DNA of 38,635 nt from Burkholderiales bacterium (GTDB taxonomy: Bacteria; Pseudomonadota; Gammaproteobacteria; Burkholderiales; SG8-39): contig JACZJV010000015.1 of the NCBI GenBank assembly GCA_014860355.1, positions 1 through 38,635 on the forward strand, given 5' to 3'. Both the position numbers and the translations under genes were made by a program. Shown in pieces: positions 1 through 7,169 of the stretch. Position 1 is the stretch's first letter, and each line of letters starts with the position of its first letter. Under the pieces are notes generated by a model. That model saw only the letters and a program-made list of their open reading frames with translations. It did not search any database and was not told the origin of the DNA.

Positions 1-724
1 CTGCCGGCATGCGCCGGATCGTGCCGGGCGGACCGGCGAAATCGATGTGCACGCGGTAGTCGCGCAGCCAGTGGTCTGCCTGCATCGGTCGCCGCGTCCG
101 GCGCTCCCCGGGCAGCGCGCCCTCGCCGAGCGCGGCTGCACCCAGCGCGAGGCTGAACGCGGGCCATACGCCGTCGGCAAATCCTTCCCGCAGATAGAGG
201 CTGCGAACCGCGCCGTCCGTGTCGGGTTCGACGTGCACATGCGCGAGGCGCACGCCCGCGTCCTGGAAAGGCTGCGCGGGTAGGAGCAACTGCGGCACCG
301 GGCCGGAGCGTGTCTGCGCCGCCACCGGCAACACCACGCCCGGGTTCGCCTTCAGCACGGCGGCTAGCGCCGCGTCCCCGCCGGGGTCGCGATCGTCGAG
401 TTCGGACAGGATCACATCGAGGCCGAGCGCACGCGGATGCGCTGCGGCGATACGATCGAGCAGCGTCGCCAGCACCGCCCTGCGCCAGGGCCAGCGGCCG
501 ACGGCGGCGACGCTCTCGTCGTCGATCGCCACGATCACGATATCTTCGGGCGCCGGACGCTTGCGCAGGGATTGCAGCGTGTCGTAGAGGACCAGGTCCA
601 CGCGCCCCAGCCCGACCAGTGCGCCCAGCACGATCGCCAGTGTCGACAGCAGCACGGACAGCAGCGCCCATTCGAGAAACGCCCTGCGCGGCAAGCAGCC
701 GCGCCGCGCCTGCAATGCGGTCAC
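1..724 (-). CDS. CHASE2-domain sensor protein (partial, C-terminus beyond window)
   Basis: The reverse strand is open from a GTG at 724 to the window edge (about 241 codons), so only the N-terminus is visible. It has a short basic N-terminus, a hydrophobic segment at residues ~18-42, then the pattern of a CHASE2 extracytoplasmic sensor domain: a DLVLYDTLQ stretch, IVIVAIDDESV, GRWPWRR, and ALGLDVILSE. CHASE2 domains normally sit N-terminal to a histidine kinase, adenylate/diguanylate cyclase or kinase output; that output module is not in the window. The GTG overlaps the TGA of the upstream O-antigen-ligase gene (GTGA), so the two are translationally coupled. FecR plus CHASE2 partners are common in proteobacterial EPS or stress loci. 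The domain call is firm; the output activity is unknown. Confidence 0.8.
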   Translation of the reverse strand, partial: MTALQARRGCLPRRAFLEWALLSVLLSTLAIVLGALVGLGRVDLVLYDTLQSLRKRPAPEDIVIVAIDDESVAAVGRWPWRRAVLATLLDRIAAAHPRALGLDVILSELDDRDPGGDAALAAVLKANPGVVLPVAAQTRSGPVPQLLLPAQPFQDAGVRLAHVHVEPDTDGAVRSLYLREGFADGVWPAFSLALGAAALGEGALPGERRTRRPMQADHWLRDYRVHIDFAGPPGTIRRMPA

Positions 725-2088
725 GCTTCGGCCCTGGCGTGGTATAGCGATATCCACGCAAACGCCAGCAGCAGCATGAAGGTCAGCGCGTTTGCCGGTA
801 TCTGCAGATTGAAATCCACGCCGCTGTGGATCATCAGCGCGAGTATTCCCATCATGGCGGCGAAGGACAGGCCGCGCATCAGCGGGTCGCGGCGCAGGTA
901 CTGCGCGCGCAGCGCAGCCGCGAAGGACGTCGCCACCATCAGACCGAGCAGCGACAGCCCCAGCACGCCGGTTTCGGCGCCGAACTCCAGGTAGTCATTG
1001 TGCGCGTGGGTATAGGACTCCTGCGTTCCTGCCCCGCTGTAGCGCGGGAACACCACCGGGAAGGAGCCCGGGCCCGATCCGAACACGGGATAGTCCTTCC
1101 ACATATCGATTGCATAGCCGGCTACTTCGTCGCGATCCTCGCTTTCCACGGTGGTCTGGGTAATGCGTTCGACCACGCGCCGCGTGCCGAAATAGGTGCC
1201 GACGATGAACACGTCGATCGCAACAAGGCTGATGAGCAGGATGATCATGGACTTGGTCGCGCGCTTCGCCAGCAGCAGTCCGATCACCCCGGTGACCAGC
1301 AGGCTGATGAAAAAAGAGCTGTTCCCCATGCGCGAGCGCGTCAGTACCAGGGCGACGACCATGACTACCAGCCCCAGGCGCAAGGCCATTTTCGGGGTGA
1401 TGATCCATTGCATCAGCTTGCGAAAGAAAACGCCCCAGGTCTGGCTCCGCTCGCCCGAAAGGCTCGCAATGAGCACGCCGACACCGACAGACAGGCACAT
1501 GGTGAGATAGCCGGCATAGTGGTTGCGGTTGACGAAGGTGCCGGATGCCACATCGCCCGGGCTTTGCAGGCTGAGCAGGGCGCCGTACAGGGCCTGCAGC
1601 ACTCCCGACGCGATCAGCGTATAGGCGGCATAGCGTATCCGGTCGCGGTCGCGCAGCAGAATCAGGCTCAGTGCGAAGAACGCAAGGTACGCAGTGCTCC
1701 TGCACGCGGCGCCCAGCGTGGCGTACGCATCGAGCGTCAGCGGTGCCGCGTCAATTGCGGCGGGGGCGGCAGCCGCGATGTGCCATCGCGCGGCTTGCGG
1801 CGAAAGCAATTGCAGAACCTCGATGGGCAGCGGGACGAGGTGCAGCCAGACGTAGGCCAGCCACAGCAGGCCGCACAGCAGCATGGGCCAGGATTCCCGC
1901 AGCACGGCGGGGTAGGCATGTCTGCCGCGGAAAAATCCGGCCAGCCACCACAGTGCGAGCACCAATGTCCATAGCGCGAGCAAGGCCCAGGACCAGGAAC
2001 GGTTGCTGCCCAGGGGGATCGGCACCCAGACGAGCAAGACCAGATAGAAAACAAAAATCCAGCGGCTGCCGTCGGGACTGCGGCGCAT
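721..2088 (-). CDS. O-antigen ligase / polymerase family membrane protein
   Basis: 455 residues with about ten to twelve hydrophobic segments. The signature near residue ~360 is a periplasmic loop containing YTHAHNDYLEFGAETG followed by a Leu-rich helix, typical of the WaaL/RfaL-Wzy superfamily, in which the loop His is needed for joining glycan to lipid A-core or for polymerisation. A start 30 nt upstream (2118) would lie inside the hairpin at 2107-2136, so the ATG at 2088, preceded by CAGGG, is preferred. It is the third gene of a minus-strand operon after the FecR protein and overlaps the CHASE2 gene. Ligase and polymerase cannot be told apart from sequence. With an EpsG/Wzy-like polymerase in the distant locus, ligation is one possible role, but this is inference. 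Confidence 0.85.
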   Translation of the reverse strand: MRRSPDGSRWIFVFYLVLLVWVPIPLGSNRSWSWALLALWTLVLALWWLAGFFRGRHAYPAVLRESWPMLLCGLLWLAYVWLHLVPLPIEVLQLLSPQAARWHIAAAAPAAIDAAPLTLDAYATLGAACRSTAYLAFFALSLILLRDRDRIRYAAYTLIASGVLQALYGALLSLQSPGDVASGTFVNRNHYAGYLTMCLSVGVGVLIASLSGERSQTWGVFFRKLMQWIITPKMALRLGLVVMVVALVLTRSRMGNSSFFISLLVTGVIGLLLAKRATKSMIILLISLVAIDVFIVGTYFGTRRVVERITQTTVESEDRDEVAGYAIDMWKDYPVFGSGPGSFPVVFPRYSGAGTQESYTHAHNDYLEFGAETGVLGLSLLGLMVATSFAAALRAQYLRRDPLMRGLSFAAMMGILALMIHSGVDFNLQIPANALTFMLLLAFAWISLYHARAEA

Positions 2089-2106
2089 GGCTAGCCCTGA
2101 AATGAA

Positions 2107-2136
2107 CAGGCCCGGCAAATTGCGCTGCCGGGCCTG
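2107..2136 (-). terminator. Hairpin between FecR and O-antigen ligase genes
   Basis: Perfect 11-bp inverted repeat (CAGGCCCGGCA / TGCCGGGCCTG) with an 8-nt loop, starting about 20 nt after the FecR-protein stop on the minus strand. It is followed by TTCATTTC rather than a real U tract. It could act as a weak terminator, attenuator or mRNA 3'-end stabiliser that reduces expression of the downstream ligase and CHASE2 genes relative to the FecR protein. Confidence 0.5.
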
Positions 2137-2155
2137 AGGTGCTTAGGTCTTGCAA

Positions 2156-3910
2156 TCAACACGGACTGCCGGTACAGGCAGGCGCGCCGCCACCTCCCGC
2201 GCCGGGCGTAACCACCGGGACTGCCGGTATCGATGATGCCAGGGGCGCGGCTGCTGGAGCCTGCCCCAAGGCCGGACCCGCGGCCGTCGGCGGCAGGGCT
2301 TCGAGCTCGGCCGCGATAATTTTCGCGGCCACGGCTTCGTCAGCGGCCGCAGCATCCCGAGCCGCCTGGTCCGCCAGCTCCATGGCTGCCTTTGCTTCTG
2401 CCGCCAGGCGCGCGTTGTTCTGATCGGCGCTCGCTACAGCCTGGGCTTGATTGGCCTGCGCTACGGCTGCCGTCGCGGCTGCAGCGCTCGCAACCGCCAC
2501 CGGCGACGTGTCCGGCAGCTCCGCGAGCTGCAATGCCACCGCCGCCTGAACCAGCGCAAGCGCGCTCGCCACCGGCATGGGAGGCGCTTTCCCCGGCCCC
2601 CACAGATCCGATTGGTCCGCCCCGATTCTGTCGATCGGACCGTAGGGCGTGTGCACGGATATCTCGCCCAGCGCGACGCGCGCAACTCCGACCTCCTGGC
2701 TCCGGGTGTCGACTACCACGGTGAAATCGGCGGGTCCGGCGTTCACAATGTCGATGATGGATGCGCCCGCGGAGATGCCTATGCCGTCGCGGTTTTCTGT
2801 TTGAATGGAGCCGGTGATGAAACGCATGGCGCCGTTCACCAGTTCCACCGTCAATTTGCTCGCCTTGACCTTGGCCGGATTGAATTGATATTGAGCGAGC
2901 TTGAGCACCGAGTCCGGGCCCAATACCAGCACCTGCCCGTCGGCGAGCTTGAGCACCGTGCGTCCGTCGCTGCCGGTGTTGAAGCTGGTGCCCGCTTCGA
3001 ACGTGGACCCCGCGTTTGCCGTGGCGGTGCTGCCTGTTCTGGTCTGCATGATCACTGTGTTCGTTACTGCCTTAACATATCCGGCCAGGCGCGTATTGTC
3101 GCTCGCTGCCAAGTCAACCTGGCTGGCTGCGGCCAGCATGCCGGCGGTCAGCGCGGCGCTAGCGACGGTCACGGGCGAGTTGCCCGGCAAAACGCAGGCC
3201 AATAATTCCGCCAGGCTCGCCTGAACTACGGCGGGCGATGCCGCGAACGGTATCGGCCGTGGCGTGGCGCGCCCCGGTTGCCACGGGACATACTGGCCAG
3301 CCGCGATCCTGAGGATAGTGCCGTAGGGCGTGCGCACGGATAGTTCGCCGGATTGGACCACGGCGTAGCCGGACTCCTGCGGATCGGGATTCACTGCCAC
3401 GATGAAGTCGGCGCCGCCGGTCTTCTGGATACCCACCATCGAATCGCCCGCCGCAATATGCAGATTCCGCGGGTTGGACACGCCTATGAGCCCGGCAACG
3501 ACCCGCATCTGGCCCTTGATCAGCTCCATGCTCGTGCCGCTCTGCCCGAGTTTGTTCGCGAGGTAGCAATAGCGAACAATGCGCAAAGCCGAATCCGCAC
3601 CCAGTGCCACGGTCTGGCCGTCGGCAAACTTCAGGATCGCTTCTTCATCCGGGCCGGTGCGCAAGGTCGTGTCCTTTTCGAACACATCTCCAGCTTTGGC
3701 GGGAATCGCCTTGGTACCAGCGCGCTGAATCGAGACCAGGCCGGTAATTTCGTGCACGTATCCGCCCTGGCAGACCGAATCCGGTGTGCTGGCATCGCCC
3801 AAGCCGGCCTTGGGCAGCGCCGATGCGCTGGATGAAAAGCTAAGGGCGAGCAGCATGCAGCAAGTGCCCAATGCACCCGCCATCCTATTCGTACCCTTGA
3901 ATGCAATCAT
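2156..3910 (-). CDS. Secreted protein with two FecR domains
   Basis: 584 residues. A signal peptide (basic start, hydrophobic core ending near SSSASALP) is followed by two copies of a FecR-type beta module at roughly residues 45-210 and 265-430. Both copies show the pattern G..F..G..L.TG.DG.A.LKFADGQ..ALG.DS and end in VRTPYG or VHTPYG. The C-terminal ~120 residues are Ala/Gln/Glu-rich and probably helical or coiled coil, and the tail ends in a Gly-rich stretch with two Cys. The start at 3910 lies 5 nt after the preceding stop, with GGGAA upstream; an earlier ATG at 3970 would overlap the upstream gene and precede the signal peptide. Free-standing secreted FecR proteins near CHASE2 genes probably have a sensory or scaffold role at the envelope. 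They are not the inner-membrane iron anti-sigma factor. No sigma factor is adjacent. Confidence 0.82.
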   Translation of the reverse strand: MIAFKGTNRMAGALGTCCMLLALSFSSSASALPKAGLGDASTPDSVCQGGYVHEITGLVSIQRAGTKAIPAKAGDVFEKDTTLRTGPDEEAILKFADGQTVALGADSALRIVRYCYLANKLGQSGTSMELIKGQMRVVAGLIGVSNPRNLHIAAGDSMVGIQKTGGADFIVAVNPDPQESGYAVVQSGELSVRTPYGTILRIAAGQYVPWQPGRATPRPIPFAASPAVVQASLAELLACVLPGNSPVTVASAALTAGMLAAASQVDLAASDNTRLAGYVKAVTNTVIMQTRTGSTATANAGSTFEAGTSFNTGSDGRTVLKLADGQVLVLGPDSVLKLAQYQFNPAKVKASKLTVELVNGAMRFITGSIQTENRDGIGISAGASIIDIVNAGPADFTVVVDTRSQEVGVARVALGEISVHTPYGPIDRIGADQSDLWGPGKAPPMPVASALALVQAAVALQLAELPDTSPVAVASAAAATAAVAQANQAQAVASADQNNARLAAEAKAAMELADQAARDAAAADEAVAAKIIAAELEALPPTAAGPALGQAPAAAPLASSIPAVPVVTPGAGGGGAPACTGSPC

Positions 3911-3915
3911 GGAAT

Positions 3916-4686
3916 TTATTCCCGTCTCATCGCTTCGCCTGCACCGTGGTCCAGCGCAGCTGTTGCGCAATTCCGGCCAGCAATGCGCTTATATTGTTCT
4001 ATAGCACATATGAGGTCAAAACGCGTGTAACTACTGATGATATCGAACATTTTACGCGTGTTGCGCGTCGCGCCGCGTTCGATGGCACGCGCCAGATTCT
4101 GCCGCAGATCGGGGTCCAGATCCTGCCATGCCGCAAGCCCGACGAACAGCACCGTCTGCTGCACCGTCGGCTCCCACGGGCCCAGTTCGTCGGCATGGCG
4201 CAGCGCCGTTTGAAGCTCGTCGTCGATTTCGTCGAGGTAGAGCTTGGCCAGGGCAAGGTTCGCCCACAGGAAGGGCGACGTCGGCCGCTGCAGCAGGGCC
4301 TGGCGAAAGCGCGCGCGCGCGCTGCGGGTGACAGCCAGGGCTTCGCGCGGGATGGTGGAGACACGCATTCTTGCCAGATCGATCGCGCCCAGGCCTTCGA
4401 GCGCCCAGGGATTGCCCTGAATGTATCCAAGGCTGTCCGTGTAATACTTCGTGGCGCGGCGAATTTGCGCCACATCGGGCTTGGGCGAGGCGGGGGTCCA
4501 TGCGCCGACTTCGTCCTGCGCCGACTGAACCAAAAAACCTGCGATGCCCAACCTGGCGCATTGCACTGCAATCAATGCCAGCACGATGAACAGCGCCATG
4601 AACGCAAACCTGGCCCATCGCGCTTGCTGACTGAAGGTACGCGCTGCGGTTTTTTGCGTCGGCTGATCAGGTCGCTTGGATAACAT
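3916..4686 (-). CDS. Single-pass membrane protein with TPR-like helical repeats
   Basis: 256 residues. A basic N-terminus precedes a membrane segment at ~residues 24-44, followed by a helical region. That region contains a segment WALEGLGAIDLARMR and another FLWANLALAKLYLDEIDDELQTALR spaced like tetratricopeptide repeats. It is probably anchored in the inner membrane with the helical domain in the periplasm. The ATG at 4686 is chosen; the GTG at 4707 lies inside the tRNA relic. It is the first gene of the operon TPR-FecR-ligase-CHASE2, and its stop is 5 nt before the FecR start. No specific function is recognised; EPS operons of betaproteobacteria often carry such small TPR proteins. Confidence 0.7.
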   Translation of the reverse strand: MLSKRPDQPTQKTAARTFSQQARWARFAFMALFIVLALIAVQCARLGIAGFLVQSAQDEVGAWTPASPKPDVAQIRRATKYYTDSLGYIQGNPWALEGLGAIDLARMRVSTIPREALAVTRSARARFRQALLQRPTSPFLWANLALAKLYLDEIDDELQTALRHADELGPWEPTVQQTVLFVGLAAWQDLDPDLRQNLARAIERGATRNTRKMFDIISSYTRFDLICAIEQYKRIAGRNCATAALDHGAGEAMRRE

Positions 4687-4730
4687 CGCGCAATTTGCCG
4701 GCCCCACCCGGGCTCGAACCAGGAACCAAA

Positions 4731-4768
4731 AGACTATGTGCCGGAGATTATAGGCCGGCTTATAGTCT
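4731..4768. repeat. Interrupted hairpin inside the tRNA relic
   Basis: Inverted repeat with outer arms AGACTAT / ATAGTCT and inner arms GCCGG / CCGGC, separated by a 2x2 mismatch and a 10-nt loop. It overlaps the point where homology to the intact tRNA is lost, so it probably marks the insertion or rearrangement that broke the copy. Confidence 0.5.
4747..4752 (-). promoter_or_regulatory. Possible -10 element for the TPR-FecR operon
   Basis: A perfect TATAAT reads toward the TPR gene whose ATG is at 4686. No convincing -35 hexamer is visible at 16-18 nt. The hexamer lies in the sequence that interrupts the tRNA relic, so it may be fortuitous. Confidence 0.3.
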
Positions 4769-4778
4769 ATGAGTCCGT

Positions 4779-5076
4779 CCGCAGCCGCACAGGGCAGTTA
4801 AATTTCGTTAAATCCCAGGGTCTTGCGCAGGGCAAGAAAACGTTATCGTTATGCGGACAATTCGCATCGATACGCGTGATCTCGCTGCTTTCGGCGAGGC
4901 GGCCCTTAAAATGCTGGAGAGCCAAACCTAGGGCGGGTCGATGGATTTCTGTGTTCGCGCGGCCGCGGTCATTCTATATGCGTGGGCGCGGCCATGGGGG
5001 CTGCCGGAATATTCGAACGCGTGTAAGCTGCGAACGCGAACTTCAATCGCGAGTGGTAAATCGAGCCTCCAGGATA
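4779..5076. other. Non-coding stretch, nothing recognisable
   Basis: About 300 nt between the tRNA relic and the palindromic element. Only short open frames are present. One starts at 4851 and encodes 26 residues beginning MRTIRIDTRDL; it could be the decayed start of an antitoxin or similar small gene, but it is too short to assign. No promoter or RNA gene is evident. Confidence 0.4.
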
Positions 5077-5155
5077 GTCATTCCAAGGGCGTAGCCCGAG
5101 GAATCTGCTTCTTGCTCCGTATCAAAGGCAGATGCCTCGCTTAGCCCGGAGTGAC
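5077..5155. repeat. REP-like imperfect palindrome
   Basis: Two imperfect inverted arms: a left arm from GTCATTCC through GAGGAATCTGC (5077-5108), and a right arm from GGCAGATGCCTCGC through GGAGTGAC (5128-5155). The motif pair GTCATTCC...GAGGAATCTGC resembles a family of short interspersed palindromes seen in many proteobacterial genomes. It lies ~60 nt upstream of the glutathione transferase start and could affect its 5' region. Confidence 0.6.
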
Positions 5156-5217
5156 GTAATCGGCAATCGGCATTGTTAGAGAAGCCATCACATCCAACAG
5201 CAAGGAAGGAACCGCGC

Positions 5218-5826
5218 ATGAAACTCTATTATTCATCGGGCGCTTGCTCCATGGCGCCGCACATCGTCCTGCGCGAAGCAGGGTATAAATTCGACCTGGA
5301 GAAAGTCGACATACCGAACAAGAAGACCGCGGGCGGCGAGGATTTCTGGACCGTCAATCCCAAGGGCTATGTACCGGCGCTCAAGCTCGACGACGGCCAG
5401 GTGCTGACCGAAGTCGGTGTCATCTGCCAATACCTCGCCGATCAGAAGCCCGAATCGGGTCTCGCGCCGAAGTTCGGTACGATGGAGCGCTACCACCTGA
5501 TGGAGATGCTCAATTTCTGCGCCAGTGAAATTCACAAGCAGATCGGCGCGCTGTTCAACCCGAAGATGACCGCAGAGATGAAGGAAGTCCAGTTAGGCGT
5601 GATCGAGCGCCGCTTCAATGCCCTGGAGAAATTCCTCGAAGGAAAGCAATATTCTATGGGCGACAAGTTCAGCGTCGCGGACGCCTACCTGTACACCGTC
5701 CTCAACTGGACCGGCATGCACAAGATCGATCTGGGCAAGTGGCCGAACATCAAGGCTTTCGTGGCCAGGGTAGGCGCGCGACCGGCGGTGCAGGACACGC
5801 TGAAAGCCGAAGGGTTGCACAAGTAG
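5218..5826 (+). CDS. gstA: Glutathione S-transferase, beta class
   Basis: 202 residues, full length for the family. The N-terminal thioredoxin-like domain (~1-80) starts MKLYYSSGACSMAPHI with Cys10 in the position of the beta-class catalytic/mixed-disulfide cysteine. NPKGYVPAL carries the cis-proline that binds glutathione, and the E-V segment before CQYLADQ matches the glutathione-binding helix. The C-terminal all-helical domain (~90-200) includes the conserved FSVADAYLYTVLNW motif. It would conjugate or reduce electrophiles with glutathione in the cytosol. The ATG at 5218 is preceded by AAGGAAGG; a start at 5173 would add 15 non-family residues. It stands alone inside the tRNA-bounded island, so it may be island cargo. 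Confidence 0.9.
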   Translation: MKLYYSSGACSMAPHIVLREAGYKFDLEKVDIPNKKTAGGEDFWTVNPKGYVPALKLDDGQVLTEVGVICQYLADQKPESGLAPKFGTMERYHLMEMLNFCASEIHKQIGALFNPKMTAEMKEVQLGVIERRFNALEKFLEGKQYSMGDKFSVADAYLYTVLNWTGMHKIDLGKWPNIKAFVARVGARPAVQDTLKAEGLHK

Positions 5827-6037
5827 AACTCACGGTTTCATTCCCGGGCCATCAGCGCGCGGGCAGATGCCTGCGCGCTGATGGCCGCAGTCCTACTGAC
5901 CCGAATTTTGCTGTGCAAACCGAACACGGATAAAACATCGGCAAGCGTATCGCAGTTGTCGGTGCCGGAGCACTCGGCGCCTGTGCAGGCGGTTATCCGG
6001 CTCGTTGAGGAGCGGGAGTTAGCGTCGCGGATTCCTC

Positions 6038-6066
6038 TTGACCTAATATACCTGTCTTGGTATATA
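6038..6066 (+). promoter_or_regulatory. Promoter with overlapping operator for the first HigBA pair
   Basis: TTGACC (6038-6043), a 17-nt spacer and TATATA (6061-6066) form a good sigma-70 promoter. A perfect inverted repeat ATATACC-N6-GGTATAT (6046-6065) covers the spacer and -10, the expected place for autorepression by the HTH antitoxin. The -10 ends 5 nt before the toxin ATG at 6072, leaving almost no leader. Confidence 0.7.
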
Positions 6067-6071
6067 TTGGC

Positions 6072-6452
6072 ATGTCTCCGATTCCTCCAAGTCTGTCCAG
6101 TGAAAAACCGTTGCACTGGGTAGCTTCGTCGAAGAAGGGCTACTTGAGTTTTCCGGCCGCGGTGCAGGACGAAATGGGCCATGCGCTCGGACTGGCTCAA
6201 CTTGGCGCCAAGCGCCCGAACGCCAAACCCTGGAAAGGGGAAGGGCCGGGAATTCTGGAGATCGTCGAGGATTTTCGCGGCGACACTTACCGCGCGGTCT
6301 ACGCGGTGCGCTTTGCCGAGGTGGTGTACGCGCTGCACGCTTTCCAGAAGAAATCGAAGCAAGGCATCAAGACACCGCAAACAGACGTGAAGTTGATTGC
6401 AGAACGGCCAAAACGAGCGCAGGCCGATTACGAAAGCAGAGGCAAACCATGA
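6072..6452 (+). CDS. HigB-like toxin, RelE/ParE superfamily (Gp49 type)
   Basis: 126 residues. It matches the phage Gp49/HigB-like toxin pattern: KPLHWVASSKKGYLSFP at the start, LGLAQLGAKRPNAKPWKG, then the core strand ILEIVEDFRGDTYRAVYAVRF and the terminal HAFQKKSKQG(I)KTP, with the Lys/Arg residues typical of ribosome-dependent mRNA interferases of this fold. The ATG at 6072 is chosen over a TTG at 6057 that lies in the operator. It overlaps the antitoxin by 4 nt (ATGA), in the toxin-first order typical of higBA. It likely cleaves mRNA on the ribosome when the antitoxin is degraded; this is inferred from the family. Confidence 0.85.
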   Translation: MSPIPPSLSSEKPLHWVASSKKGYLSFPAAVQDEMGHALGLAQLGAKRPNAKPWKGEGPGILEIVEDFRGDTYRAVYAVRFAEVVYALHAFQKKSKQGIKTPQTDVKLIAERPKRAQADYESRGKP

Positions 6453-6772
6453 CCAAGATCACCCGCGGAACCACCAACGTCTTCGCCGATTTGGGCTACG
6501 CGGACGCCGCTGAACGGCAGACCAAGACGCGCCTCGCACTGGCCGTCAATGAGCTGCTCAAGGCGCGCAAGCTCAAACAACGCGAAATCGCCACCCTGCT
6601 CGGCGTGCCGCAACCAAAAGTCTCGGCTCTGAAGAACTACCGTCTGGACCAGTTTTCCATCGAGCGCCTGATGGAGTTCCTCACCGCCCTTAATCAGGAC
6701 GTGGAGATCATGATCCGGCCGCGCGCCAATAGCAGCGAAACCGGGCATATCTCGGTTTTGGCAACGCGGTAA
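6449..6772 (+). CDS. HigA-like XRE-family antitoxin
   Basis: 107 residues. A helix-turn-helix occupies ~residues 43-80 (LKQREIATLLGVPQPKVSAL, then the FSIERLMEFLTALNQDVEI segment of the HTH_37-type antitoxins). The N-terminal region (TNVFADLGYADAAERQTK) matches the segment that contacts the toxin in this subfamily. It should neutralise the upstream toxin and bind the palindrome at 6046-6065. The start codon overlaps the toxin stop. Confidence 0.88.
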   Translation: MTKITRGTTNVFADLGYADAAERQTKTRLALAVNELLKARKLKQREIATLLGVPQPKVSALKNYRLDQFSIERLMEFLTALNQDVEIMIRPRANSSETGHISVLATR

Positions 6773-6863
6773 CGGACAGCGAGACCGAACGGTACGCGGA
6801 GCTTGGTTATGCGGGCTGTTACAGCACATTGCGTAATTACGGACGACGGCGCAATGCGCCGCA

Positions 6864-7117
6864 ATGATGGAACTCATCTACCGGAAGTGGTACTTCCGCA
6901 GGCCTGAGTTGGCGGCGCGGATCATGTCTCTGCCCATGGAGGGCCCCGGGGCGATCCGGTGGCTCTCGCCGGTGAAAGGCGGTTCGGAAAAACATCTCAC
7001 CTTCTGTTTGAACTGATTCCTGCTGCCGAAAAGCGCGGCTTTCTATTCGTGAGCAACTGCAAACGCAAGAAAGGGCGCAAAGCGCTTTTCAGTCCTTCGC
7101 CGTTCTTGAACAAATAA
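6864..7117 (+). pseudogene. Frameshifted relic of an AAA-type ATP-binding protein
   Basis: From the ATG at 6864 one frame reads a segment ending RPELAARIMSLPMEGPG. The coding sense then shifts frame near 6950 into GDPVALAGERRFGKTSHLL, where GERRFGKTS is a clean Walker A, followed by LIPAAEKRGFLFVSN. A short unrelated tail ends at TAA 7115-7117. The order RPEL - Walker A - LIPA.E.RG fits the N-terminus of a bacterial ATPase family that continues for several hundred residues; everything after the first strand, including Walker B, is absent. The joining of two frames is my reconstruction. The flanks (6773-6863 and 7118-7141) hold nothing else recognisable. Confidence 0.6.
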
Positions 7118-7141
7118 GACTGGCGCGGCATGTACGTTTTA

Positions 7142-7156
7142 TAGTACTATGTACTA
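7142..7156 (+). promoter_or_regulatory. Operator-like palindrome of the second HigBA pair
   Basis: TAGTAC-TAT-GTACTA, a perfect 6-bp inverted repeat 13 nt upstream of the second toxin ATG. TATAGT (7140-7145), which overlaps it, could serve as the -10; no strong -35 is visible. The sequence differs from the operator of the first pair, so the two antitoxins should not cross-regulate. Confidence 0.55.
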
Positions 7157-7169
7157 GGTAAGGTGCAGG

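Larger units (their letters stand above)
4699..4778 (-). pseudogene. Degenerate tRNA-Ile(CAU) relic / candidate distal att site
   Basis: Positions 4699-4738 align without gaps to the 3' 40 nt of the intact tRNA at 8164-8203, with 33 of 40 identical and most differences transitions. The T-arm GGTTCGAG and the CAT of the anticodon survive. The match then breaks. An ~32-nt segment (4739-4768) follows, after which TATGAGTCC (4769-4777) resumes the anticodon-arm sequence, as if an insert split the relic. Both copies read in the same direction, as expected for attL/attR left by an element using the tRNA 3' end. It cannot fold as a functional tRNA. Confidence 0.7.

Noticed and set aside
826-1974. 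382-codon plus-strand open frame, Gln/His/Arg-rich
   Set aside because: Complement of the O-antigen ligase gene, which has membrane segments and the family loop motif.
4699-4760. Functional tRNA gene
   Set aside because: Acceptor and T-arm remnants are recognisable, but the D arm and the 5' side of the anticodon arm are disrupted; no cloverleaf can form.
6864-7013. 50-codon open frame as a real small protein
   Set aside because: Its first half is better explained as the start of an ATPase whose remainder continues in another frame; the C-terminal part of the 50 codons has no family-like character.
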